The notes under the pieces are model-generated. The model had not been told where the DNA came from. It saw only the letters and a program-made list of their open reading frames with translations, and did not search any database. This document shows, piece by piece, positions 1-11,600 of a DNA stretch of 64,000 nt. This stretch comes from Cristatella mucedo (taxonomy: Eukaryota > Bryozoa > Phylactolaemata > Cristatellidae). Position numbers and translations under genes: made by a program. The DNA lies in the NCBI GenBank assembly GCA_009760855.2, contig WPIO01000032.1:2985001-3049000 (forward strand), given 5' to 3'. Every line of letters begins with the position of its first letter. The stretch's first letter is position 1.

Positions 1-717
1 ATTGCACAATCAATTAGATCAGCCGAGGAAAATATTTAGCGATCCATACCTACTTCTCTTTGGATAGCAGGTACCAACTTAAACTTCAAGGCAAGTAAAA
101 TAGGATTTTTATTTTGTCGTAAGCAAGATTTGTAGATCGAAATAACGCGCAAAAGTATGTAATAAGCTTAACAGACAGAATAAAACAGGTGTATTGCATG
201 AATGCAAGATTCAATAACCTAAAGCCGCTGTAATGCGATGTGGCCCCATGGAGGGGGCGGGGTTCACCCGGCAAGGCTAGGCCAGCCCGTTGACTTGACG
301 TTGGATGAGTGATGGCGTACATCGATCAGGAAAATTTGATGGACAAGGCTCGCGAGCCAGGACGTCGAATCCGGCTTGGAGTATTCCGGTAGCTCATTAT
401 CGGTATCCCGAAAGGATGGATGGCTGGCGTTTCTCGACAACTCGGCCAATCACGGAAGGGCACGAGGACCCCACATGCCCGATATTTAACGTTAAGGCGG
501 TCGCTGTTGGTGCTTGTACAGTCGAATCCGCGTATAAGTATATAGGTTGCAGAAATACCTCGCTTACAAGAAAAGCAATTCCGTGCCCCAGATTTACTCT
601 AGCTATAGTCTCACACCGCATATGCGAAAACCCCTCCTATAAGAATGGTCATTTGCCGGCCCGAGCATATTCTTTTAAGCCGAGTCGACTGCATATTCAC
701 GTCTCCCTCTAATTTGC
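1..717. other. Unassigned left flank
   Basis: I see no homology, repeat or convincing exon here. The short open frames on both strands lack family motifs. CpG is visibly more frequent than inside the oxidase gene. Confidence 0.5.
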
Positions 718-1095
718 TCTTCGTCGGCCTAGCCCCCTGTACTGGGGCCATCGGCGAGCTGAGATGCGCGCGTCCCCGTTTCGAAGTTATATGTACCTCT
801 GGCGAGCGATTTGTACCCCGGAATAACACAGGTCGCCTTCAAGATTGCTTTGGTGGGGGGGGGGTTGGTGTCCCACCCGCTTTGGGGGAAGGCTTGCTTT
901 GCTGTTATTTCTCGTGCCCACTTAGTATGTTGTTCGTAGGCCCCCCTGAGCTAGGACCTTAGGCGAGCTGAGATGTGTCGTCTGCGTGTGAGTCACCGTT
1001 AGAAAGTCGCGAATGCCTCTGACGTCGTGATTTGTAAGTGTGGGACCGCAGGGGCCGCCTTCAAGAGTGCTTCGGTCCGAGGGGCGTTTCTTCCT
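718..1095. repeat. Diverged tandem duplication, unit about 210 bp
   Basis: Two head-to-tail copies start near 718 and 929. Shared blocks in the same order are: TTCGTMGGCC, GGCGAGCTGAGATG, a CCTCTG...GTGATTTGTA-like block, and CGCCTTCAAGA followed by TGCTTYGGT. The first copy carries a run of 10 G at 855-864. The copies differ at many positions, so the duplication is old. Confidence 0.65.
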
Positions 1096-4015
1096 CCCTC
1101 GGGAATGAGTGTATCATAGTTTCCCACGTTCCCCTCCATCCTGAGGCACCCGGGATCTCCGAGTAGCATTGTTTAGTTCCGCTATTACTAGAGGTTTTAA
1201 TACAACTGCCACTTGTCTAGCTCCAGCCATTTGAAAGTGACTCGGCAAGAAGGCGGCGTAGCTGGGTCTTGGGGTGTTCGGGCGAGAAGTAGCCTGCCTC
1301 CACAGTTTCCCTTTAAAAAATTCTACCATTCTCTGGAGTAGGAGTACGACCTCCAAAACCAGAGGCAATGATCATACTAGCTAATCAATAGAGTAGCTCA
1401 AACTTTAGCATAAAGTCTAAATGTTGACATTGAAATGTAACGTACAAGGTCAATGCCTTTCACTTGAAATTCGCTCGGAAAGGCGCGCTAGTGCTTCTAA
1501 AGATTGCAATGCTCCATTTCGGAAGCTGGCGCGCAAGGCAGGCTGCATAGAAGCCTGTCTAAAAAATTATAGCTCAATTTAGAGAGCCTGAAGCTGTGCG
1601 CCGAAGGGTTGCCTATCGGCAGGCTTACAGACTTCTTTAAATTTACCTATAACTACCTATTTAATGTCTCTCAAAGCTGACCGCCTCCTTTGAAAGGATA
1701 ATCCTCTGCAAAACGGCACTGAACGTGCAAGCCTAGGGCGGAACCGCTTCAGCAGACTTTTTGTTAGCACCGTCGACAAAAATGACGCCCCGTCTTTTTT
1801 GAGAAACACCAGGAAGTGCACGCGAAAGGCACGCAAATCCACAAGCTTCAAGTGTCTTGCTAAGCCGGGTTACCGAGGGGCTGCTCGATTTTTAATGTGA
1901 GGCAATACTCACATTCTGTGCGCGACAAAAGGTCAAGGTCTCCCGTCTGTCCGAAATCTCGGTGCAACTCTTTGGTCCATCTACAAAGTTTTATTAAAAC
2001 TCCTATTATTATTGTACTGTTCAATCCTAGCTGCTAGATTCACTCTTCCAAACGTTAGGGCAGCATCTAGCTCCGCACTGAAGCCACGCCACCCAGAAGC
2101 CTTTTTGACTCAGGAAAAAAATTTCCAGCCCTATTTGAAGACCTTTAGGTTTCGCTTCGAAATCATACGACTCCGCAGGCATCTTTAAAACTTTCCAAAA
2201 ATGAGTTGCGCATTTGAAATTCTGAAAACGTGATTCCTTGCAAGCATGATAGACCCTCTGGAAAACCCTACTGAACTTTTTCGCAGAAGGCGCACGACTC
2301 TAGCAGCATTCTAGCCCATACGCAAGTAGTCACCGAATTCAGAGAGACGCCTTAAATCTGCGATGCTGGAACGACGCTAACGAGCAGTTTAATACACTAC
2401 TCAGTCAAATACTGTGCTTGCTAAATTCCAGAGTCTTCTAGCCCTCTCCCTGGAATAATTGCGTGCATCGAGAAAGGCATGGGCTTTAAGGTGAGACCCG
2501 ACGTCTCAATGGATACCTCTCGGTTGGTCTCAACGCGAAGGACCTGGCTGAACGATAGCGTAATTGCTCCACTTAGTACCAGTAGTTCGTCGCTGTTTAG
2601 CAGCTTACAGATCTGTTTAAAAGTTCAATTTCACAGTAATCAAAAGGACACCTTGGAACTAGACCTCTTCAGAGACGCCGCATGAAATGCTGCTCTTTTT
2701 TATGCTTCCCTATAGATTTAGTGGCCCTCCGTCGAGACGGACCGTGAAGCTTTTCATCTTAGGTGCAGCACCCGACGGGCTTCACGACCCTCTTCCACCT
2801 GAATATTCTTCTGCCTCTTGTAAAGAGCAGTAACAACCTTTTCTGGATGCAAACTTCCGTTCTGCCCGCCTTCAAAAAAGCACCGATAGATAGCTTTTCA
2901 GCTCCGAAAAGCAAACAGCTATACCCCGTATTTTTTAAAAAGTTCTAATACACATCAAATGAGCGTAGCCCGAAATCATTTTCAGAGGCCTTCTAAGAGG
3001 AGAGTGTACTCCCATTTGTACCGCCTGAAGCTTCGCCCCTATAGCTATCGATCGTGCATGTTCATGTAACTCTACCCCTTACAAGCCTCCCTCTGAAAAG
3101 GCATTCTCGAGGAACGGACCAGACCCAATGGCCTGCGTGGTCTGGAACAGATGTGCGAATGGCGGTTGTTGTGGTCGGAAAAAAGGCTTCCAAGCAGTTC
3201 TACCCCTGAGTCTCGAGGCTCCAGGCTTTTGTATAACCTTGACATTCAAGGAGGTACCAGAAGCCGCCCGGCTTCGCACGTCTTATCGACTCGCCAATTG
3301 GACCTAAGTTGCATTGTGTCAGGAAAACTGCTGTTGGCCTTGAACGTTAACCTGTGTCTCGAGGCCATCGACGAGCGAGGCTGGTTCTTCGTAAGCTAAT
3401 TACAGACCAGCGATATGCCTCAAACGACCGCTGTGACTTATTAGAGGAAGGGATTCGCCTCAGCGGCTGGGGCTCGGCCTGGGCATGGTTGCGTTTGTAG
3501 GCTTAACCTGCCGATGTATGCATTCTCTGCGAGCGTGTATCGTATGCAGTTCGCGCTCGGTTTTTTCCACGAGGCGGTACTGTTATTGCCTAATTGCATA
3601 AGTATTGCCGCTGGACTTGCGTTGCGTTGGACCTATTAAATCGTTGTCGCTAGGCTCACGGGGGGCTCCACTAACGGTATGGGTGATATGCGTTTCTGCG
3701 GGGTTTGGACCTCAGCATGCACTCGAAGCTCTACATGTGCGATTACTTGGGTGTGGGTGCTGCTACCGCCTGCTTCTCTCGGCTGGTGAGTCATAAGGGA
3801 AGGGGCGGTACACACAGGCCCTAGACTAGATTCGTTACTGGTATGGTCGAAAAATTGCCCCTGTGCCCAAGTGTGATCTTCATTGCCAGCTCATTCTTGT
3901 GCAGTTTTACATGAATTACTAACAGTGCATGACATCGGACCGGTAATAGTGCAGCTAAATAATTTACCAAGGTTTCCTTTTGGCGATATCCCGTTAGCTG
4001 TAATGGTACACATCT
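1096..4015. other. Unassigned, CpG-rich region
   Basis: About 2.9 kb with only short scattered open frames (for example 2479-2685, and 3079-3279 on the minus strand). None has recognisable motifs or coherent splice sites. Counting by eye, 1501-1800 has 15 CpG, against 5 in 18001-18300 inside the gene. Confidence 0.5.
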
Positions 4016-4017
4016 TG

Positions 4018-4158
4018 ATGGCTGGTTTGGTCTTGCGGTTAAGGTGCTCGCCCCGACCAAGGTCTGACTGAGGTCGTGGGCTCGAGCCCCGAGGCATATG
4101 TGAAGCGCCTGAATAGAGATTAAGTTCTCTTGGGGCGCTATATAAATGAATTATATTT
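4018..4158 (+). mobile_element. SINE-2 (tRNA head, LINE-A-type tail)
   Basis: A box-A-like GCGGTTAAGGTGC and box-B-like GGGCTCGAGCCC are followed by a tail AAGCGCCTGAATAGAGATTA, then TTCTCTTGGGGCGCTATATA. The tail matches the 3' end of LINE-A. The copy ends in an AT-rich tract. Confidence 0.75.
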
Positions 4159-4185
4159 TTTTAGTTATATATATATATATAATTC

Positions 4186-4300
4186 GTATGTATAGCACAC
4201 TAAAATAACTTAATTTCTATTCAGTTGCTTCACATATGCCTCGGGCCTCGAGCCGCCCACGACCTTGGCGAGACCTTGGTCAGAATCGAATGGCTAGTGT
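4186..4300 (-). mobile_element. SINE-2, inverted copy facing the previous one tail-to-tail
   Basis: The complement shows the same head (ACCAAGGTCTCGCC, GGCTCGAGGCCCGAGGCATA) and the tail GCAACTGAATAGAAATTAAG. About 30 bp of (TA)-rich tail separates it from the + copy, giving an inverted pair. Confidence 0.7.
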
Positions 4301-4575
4301 CCAGCTGCTGCCTGGTGTAAACCTTTGTTTGCAGTAGCTTCACAATGCAACTGCTTATTTGGAGTAAATTATTACCCACATCTATACCTAGCTGATCGGC
4401 AGGTGATCATGCAAGATTCTAGAGGACTGAGATTTTTAGGATGAGCACCTTCCATGCTCTTCCCCCCCCCACTGCCACTGGGTGATCCAGGCTGCTACAA
4501 TACGTATTTAATTGTCCAGCAGAGTTTGACATCGAATCTCGTTGAACCCGAATGGTGTTTACATGGTGCCAATCA

Positions 4576-4687
4576 ATACCGACTTTAGAAAATATAGCAA
4601 CATAGTGTGTAGTTATTTTGGCAGGATAAAAAATACCGACTTTATAAAATATAGCAACATAGTGTGTAGTTATTTTGGCAGTATCCA
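4576..4687. repeat. Tandem duplication, period 57 bp
   Basis: The segment starting ATACCGACTTTA and ending AGTTATTTTGGCAG occurs twice, at 4576 and 4633. The copies differ at very few positions, so this is a recent local duplication. Confidence 0.85.
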
Positions 4688-4689
4688 CG

Positions 4690-5477
4690 GTTGATTGCTG
4701 CGTCTCACCTCCTGGTTATGCCACCCTATTGCACTTAGTTGATCAAGCAAATATGCCGTTTAGATGCCTAGTCCAAAAAGCTTTAAGCAGTAGCCAGGAA
4801 TTTCAATACGAATTCTTGCACTTGTCATTCATTAAGTTGTGCTCCAATTTTGCATGTCTTCCATTAAGAAGTAGAGGTAGAGAATGTTTTTATGGGGCTA
4901 TATTGCTTTTACCCATTGTGTGAGTGTATTGCCCTTGCAATTCCATCCCAGATAGACCACCGGTGCAATGGTGTTATCAGCAGTGGTGTGTGGCATTTTT
5001 TGTTATGCTTTTATCTACTGTTTATGTTGCCCTGACCTGCTTTGGATTTTTTAAGGCCAACTGTTTGTCTGATTTAAAATGCAGTTGCTAGGACTGCATT
5101 TTAAGTTAATTTTGTTTGTCATGCTATTTATTACCGACAAAGTATTCCCCCATGCAATTATCAATTCTGGAGAATTATAATTTAGTCTTCCTAGTAGCAG
5201 AGTTGTTTGGTCCTTGCCTGAGTATCGGCATACTCTTAGAACGACCATCTGTTCCATATGAATTCGTTGCACGAGGCCCGTTGATGCTGTCAGTGCAATG
5301 CTACTTGCATCATGGTAGTACAATCTATATTGGTTGAAGCTAAGCTTATACATCTACCGTATCGTTAATTGCCCCATGAAAATCTATTTTTTTCGTGAGT
5401 CAAAATTTGGAAATTTACTCCTTGGCTAAAGTTTTTTACTGCTACTAGCTTGTCTCATGTAATATTTTCTTTTCCAG
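4690..5477. other. Region upstream of the first coding exon
   Basis: It probably contains a 5'UTR intron, because a pyrimidine tract and AG stand at 5465-5477. I see no TATA box, CpG island or upstream exon that I can defend. The transcription start may lie left of this stretch. Confidence 0.4.
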
Positions 5478-5697
5478 AATAAAGTCACTGCTTTCTTGTC
5501 ATGGTGGCTATCTGCGTAGTCGGTGCTGGTGTGATCGGACTGTCTACTGCTGTCAGCATTCAAAGGGCTATCAGCAATGTTCGCGTGACAGTGCTTGCTG
5601 ACAAGTTCCTAAAGCAGACGACTAGCGACATCGCTGCAGGTGCCTACAGATTTACTGGACCAATCCTGGTTTCTGGATGGCCTGAAAGTGCAGGCAG
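5478..5697 (+). CDS. DDO: Oxidase exon 1 (23-nt 5'UTR plus codons 1-65 and two bases of 66)
   Basis: TTTTCTTTTCCAG at 5465-5477 is a strong acceptor, so this is probably the second exon of the transcript, after an unseen non-coding exon. Coding starts at ATG 5501 (G at +4). An in-frame TAA at 5480-5482 excludes an earlier start in this exon. It encodes the FAD-binding beta-alpha-beta unit (GAGVIG) and TTSDIAAG. The donor is CAG/GTGAGA at 5698 and the intron is phase 2. Confidence 0.88.
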
Positions 5698-8600
5698 GTG
5701 AGATGAATTGGCTCGTTACTTTAAGCTTTACTTTAAGCTTTTAAGACAGCAAGAATAAAGTGGGTGAAATGCGGTAGTCCGAATGGTTTTACAGGCTGAA
5801 CAAGCAGGGGGGTGGCTGTGACCTCTCCACAGTGTCATCCAGAACAAACAGGTTTGATTTGCAAAGGCCAAGTCTAGCTTCTATAAACATATTTGAATCA
5901 CAGGTACACTATCCAAAAATGCTGATGTCTACCATCAATCATCTACTTAACTGCTCCCAGGTTAGCTCCTTCCCTACTGATCCTTGTGGCGATCTAGCTG
6001 ATCGCTTTTCTTGCTTCTTTGTCAGCAAGACAGACAAGATTAGAGAGCCCATCTCTAAGGTAGCAGTAGCCTTCGGACCTCCTGCCCCTCAGCAACAATC
6101 CCAAAGTACTCTCCTCCCTCAATTCCGTGCAGCACCTGAATGTCTACATTCAAGGAGGCCACGAGTGATCTCATCCTACAATTTATTTTCCAGTCAAGGA
6201 AGACTAGTCCTCAAAACCTATTCCCATTGTCTTACTTCAACGATGCATAGTTCTGCTGGTGCCATGGATAACTGACATAGTAAATATGTCCTTGGCCAGA
6301 GGTCATGCCCCTTCACTTTTCAAAAAGGCTGCAGTTATGCCACTAACTAAGAAAGCAATGCTAGACCAAGAGATCTTGAGCAGCTTTCGTCCAGTCTCCA
6401 GCCTACCATTCCCATCGAAGACACTGGAGTGAGTTGTGGCAGACCAGCTGGACTCTTATATTGAAACTTCAAACCTAGCAAGTAAGTTCCAGTCTGGTTT
6501 TAGAGGTAATCACTTGACAAAGTCAGCATTGCTTCGTGTGTATGATTACCGCATGAATGCCGACTTAGGTAAAGTCTCTCTGCTTGTTTAGCTTGATATT
6601 TCGGCAGTGTCTGATGCAGTTAATCATCAAGTCCTCGAGGGCCTCTCGTCTTGGTTGGGCATCACTAGCACTTTACATCAATGATTCAGGCACTGTCTCA
6701 GTGGGACGTATTGATGTGAATGGATAGAGATCATTCGGAAAAACTCTGAAGTATGTGGTACCTCAGAGCTCTGTGATTGGTTCGGTCCTTTTCACGGTTT
6801 GTACTCTCTCTTGCCGATATGATTGCCAGGCACAATCTATGCTTTCACTTCTATGCGGATGGCACTCAGTTGTACTTTTGCTTTGATCCCTTCCAGCCTT
6901 CAAGCACCTCAAATTCTCTTAACTCCCTTGCTGCATGTATTGATGACATCTGTGCATGGATGGGAACAAACTTTCTTAAATTGAATGATAATACAACTAA
7001 CTTACTGGTTATGGGCAAACCAAGAGCGATTGAGAAATTGGAAAGGTTAATGCTCAAAATATGTCCTGTTCCAAAGTGACCTTTCAATAGACGACCATAT
7101 CATCTCCAAAATCAAGTCTGTCTAGTTTTAACTACTTAACTTTGCTAAAATTGGGGACTTGTCTTCAGAGGGATGCAAAACCAAATTGGTCCATGCATTT
7201 GTGACATACCATCTTGACTTCTGTAACTAACTGCTTGATGGTCTACTGGTGTGTGCAATCAGGCGATTGCAGCTGGTGCAAAACTCAGCAGCTAGGCTTG
7301 TCTGTCGTGAGCATCGCAGTTGCCACATCACACCACTTCTCGCCGACCTGCACCGGCTACCAGTCAAGCAACGGATTGACTTCAATGTTTTGTCGCTCAC
7401 TTTTAGGTCACTTCATTCTCTGGCTCCAGTCTATCTCTCAGATCTACTCCCCCACCTGGCCAAGCATCGTACCACCTGCTTTTCGGAATCCAGCAGTTTA
7501 ACAATACCTCATACAAAACCTCAAATCCTTTGGAGACCGTGCATTTAGTTCGTATGCTCCCAAAGCCTGGAACTCCCTCCCGACTTGTGTCAGAACATCC
7601 CCTGACTTGACCACATTTAAAAAGAACTTAAAAATACACCTATCTAGGGCAGTATTAAGTGGGTCCTGTGATTCGTCCTTCATGTGCTTACGCGTGCTGA
7701 CACTGTGCATGCTGCCACTAACCACATTTGCATGCTGACCCTGTTCATGTCACCCCTAACCATGTTATTCATGTTGTTTATCAAGCATGATATTACGATT
7801 CAATCGCGTTTCCCTTTGCAGCACATGTAAAGTGCCTAGAAAGAGATTGAGTTCTCAGAGGGTGCTTTATCAAGTGCATTATTATTATTATTATTATTAT
7901 TGACCTTATTGGTGACATCACTAGGCTGTCATAGTTCAGGTTTTAAACGTTTCTTTTGATTAAGGGGTTGATTCACAGCCCTTCAAATTGAATTTCGTTT
8001 AAGCCTAACTTAAGTAACGCGGATTTGATTTTGAAGTTTTAGCTGAACACTATTCAGTCTCTCATCTTCCTTCTTTGTTGATGACTCTTTAAGAGACTGC
8101 TGCCGTGCAATTCGTGAAACTCAACGGAAAGAATTGGCTGATCAGGAGAAGCTCCGTTATGGATTCAATGGATGCTTCAATGGAGACTGCTTCTCTCTGT
8201 GTGGCTAATTATATTGTAGCTAGAAATGATACTGGAAACTTCAATGCCTTCTCGAGTCCTTCTCGACCTGTCGAATCTTTCGGAACCACCAACCACCGGA
8301 TTCTACTTGAGATATTGAGAAAAGCAGTCAATGAGTCTGACAAGGATGCGGCATGTTTTGAACCACGTGTTCAACGGTGTCCTGTTCATTTCGTGTTGTA
8401 GGTCAGTTCACATCTTATAGATCTGTCATCCGGAAAGTCCCACAACGGTCTGTTCTTGGTCCCTTCCCGATCTCCTGCTAATGGAATGTAATTTTGCAAT
8501 TGCTTTCTGAAGATCTAACTAGCTCCACGGTTCTTTTTAAGCTAGTATGCAGTGATTCAGGTGATAATTTTGGTCCCTTTCCCAAGATTACGGCCTGTTT

Positions 8601-11600
8601 TCCACAATGGCAAACCAAAGACTCTGCTAGCTCCCTAATTGTGTCTAGGCTAGACACAATCACTGGCTGGGCTGCCTAGAACTTCCATGAAACCTGTCAG
8701 TTGGATCTAAAGTGGCTGCTGCGGTGGTCTTAAAACCACTAAGATTCAGCTATGCATCCCCTTTGTTAAAGGAGGCTGGTGACTTTCAGTCGACTACTTG
8801 ATACAAACCAAACTATTATTGCCCCGACTTGCAAGTCCTGCCACGTGTAACGGATTCACACTTTTCCGAACTGCTACAGCGATTACAGCTGTCTTGTGCT
8901 ATCAGGGTGTCACAGTACAATAAGCTAGTACAGTACAATAAGCTCCTTTTCTGTCTCTTGCTGTTTGCAACAGAAGCATTCGCTTCACATGTCCTCGACT
9001 ATGGAACTAATGTACGCAATTATTTTGCAACGATGATACATTCTTGCCTGCTACCGACTCGGTGCTTTCTAGTTGCTCTACGTCTGTGCAACGTTTTTTC
9101 TTTACCGGTTCCTTATTTAACTGCACTTCCTATCTTTTTGTTATTTCTTAAGATAAAGGTTGTTGACTGCTTTTTGTGCTATCTATTTGAAATTGTAGCA
9201 TCTACGACACTTCCGGACCTCTAGTTGTTGCTAGATTTTCGAGGGATTCTACACGAGAAAATCTTGAAGTTTGACCCAAGCACTTCTCTAACACCTGTAA
9301 TCGAAAACGGTTTTGGAGCTTTTGATTTTGTGCAAATGCAGCCGTGACTCAGACTGAGTTTGAAAAGTTTCAAGATATCGACGAATTTGGTAGGGAGAGA
9401 TGTCGTCCTACTACATTCTATGGTGAGGAATTGAGAACTCAAGTGAGACTTTGGCCCAAGTCTCGGCTTGCTCAATGCCCTAGTGAAATGTACAGAACTA
9501 CAGTTGATACTCACAATCTAGACTCTAGTTGAATGTTTGCTTGGACCATAACATTCAGTAATTTTCATCTGTCTGTTACCCATATAATTCCACCTGGCAG
9601 CTCTACTTTCTGTTTAATTTCCAAGTGTGGTTTTATTCCACCAGCTTTATCATGAATATTGACTGGATGATGCTAATCACTGTGCCCTCTTTGCCTAAAC
9701 TTACAATATTTTCTAATCTTACGTTTGGCTGATTATTGTGCTCAAATGGCATTAGCCAAGACAATTAAACAATTCCAGAGGAACCTTATTTCCTGTTGAT
9801 CAAGAAGTGTTTTTAGCAATGTTGTCCTACCTGGTTCAAAATTATCTTGCATTGGTTCGGATCGTGTCTCATTCATCTCATCCATTGCTGCACATTGCAC
9901 GAAAATATATGGGTCGTTTCAGGCTTGATCACTGTTTAAAATTGCTTTGATAGAGCATCAAAATGTCTTTTTCCGAAAATATAATCTGGCAATCCCATCT
10001 TTCTTATTTCACAGTCGATGTTTCCCACAAAACTGGTATCATTTCAGAAATCTTAAAGGAGCTGTCAAAGCCACAGAAGCAGGCTGATTTTTGGCACGGC
10101 CTTGGGTCGTCCTAAGCAGCAACAGCTTGTGGCACACGCTATTTGCCATCCATACTGTCGGATGCTACAACTGCTCCCATTCTAGTGGCGGTGCTGTGTT
10201 TGCCAGGTATCATACAATCCAACGTGTATGGTTTTCTAGTGTCTCAGGGTGCACTTAATTTTTCTTTCTTCGTAAATAGAACCACCACAGCCCTCTACGA
10301 ACACTAACGATTGTTGTGAAAGAAAAAAGAACATATCTTCTGATGAAAGAGGAGTTTAACTTCAAGCACATCTCGAAATGTTGGCTAGGTCCTAGGCAAT
10401 CACAGCTTGCTTATCTTATGGCTGAGGCTTATATGCACATCGAATCTATTTTTCAGCATAGTAGTGGTACTCCTGTTCTGTTTGCTCAATCTAGGAAAGC
10501 CGTGGCCAAGGCCACGGCTTGCCCACGAGAGCACTGTCATTACGAGGTGTGCTTAGGTCGAGCGACGTGGGGCTTCGGCAGGAGTGTACAGATGTAAGAG
10601 CCAGCAGTGCATAAGCAAACCCAACTTCAAGCTGAAGGAATCCCGGACAGGAAAAACGATGGCATAGATGATTCTCTTTGTCGGCAGGATGTTATTGCAT
10701 GCTAGAATTACCAGCCGTGACAAGTGCCAATGCATGCCAAGCTGTCGGCTGCTGCTGCCTCGTGAGTTTGTATGTCGGAGACCGAGGCCCCAGGATGATT
10801 ACAGGAGCCATCTAGTCTGCTTGGCCAAGGGCTTACAAACAAAACGCTCGCAAGCAGCAGTCACCGTGGTATTGCTTCTGCTTCACGAAATGAGCGATTC
10901 GGGCTACGTGACATGGACGTGACATGGACGTGACAAAGATCGTTGAGTGTAGTCAGTAATGCACCATGCGAGAATCAGCAAGGCACCAAGAGGCTGCCTC
11001 TATGCTTTATCTGTCAAGCAAGCTCTGTCAAGGTCAGCTTTCTTTTTGAACTCTGCTCAGCATCCGAGATAAGGCTGAGTTGGTCAATCAAGAGATGGCC
11101 CGATGGCATCTTACATGCAGCAGCTTCTCTGGAGTGTTTTTCCTATGGTCATGTGTGTCTTCGGCAGGTTTCTAGTAGGTACCCTTTCCCTGGCAGGTGC
11201 CAAGAAAGCTAATTGAGTTGTTGTTTGATACCCACTGTGCCAACTGCCAAGCATAACTCATCCATGCTTGGTCTGGTATCTGGCCAAAGAGAGTTTTGGT
11301 CGGTCGAGGTGCTCTAGCATGGTAGTGTTCACGACACTTCCGGATGGTTGGGTGCAGGTTGTCGTTCTTGGCTTAGCTGCTGTATTAGTGGTGTGTGCTG
11401 CTTTGGCATTGAGCAATATAATTCTTTTTTTCTAATGTATTCGAAGTCCATTCGGGCTCTGATGGACTTGCCCCAAAGATGTACTTGTAAAGGAACGTCG
11501 AAGTTCATGTGAGGTAGAGGAGAAGCAACAGTCAAGATTGTTTTAGGTAAACTGAAGCCGAAGAGTTAGGTAAACTGGCTGCTAAATGGCATGCATCTAA

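Noticed and set aside
305-962. 135- and 105-codon + frames at the left end
   Set aside because: No motif, low-complexity Gly/Val run over G10, and overlap with the tandem duplication.
5629-5647. Alternative exon 1 donor at GCTGCAG/GTGCCT
   Set aside because: Poor donor; the longer exon ending at 5697 has a better donor (GTGAGA) and matches exon 2 phase.
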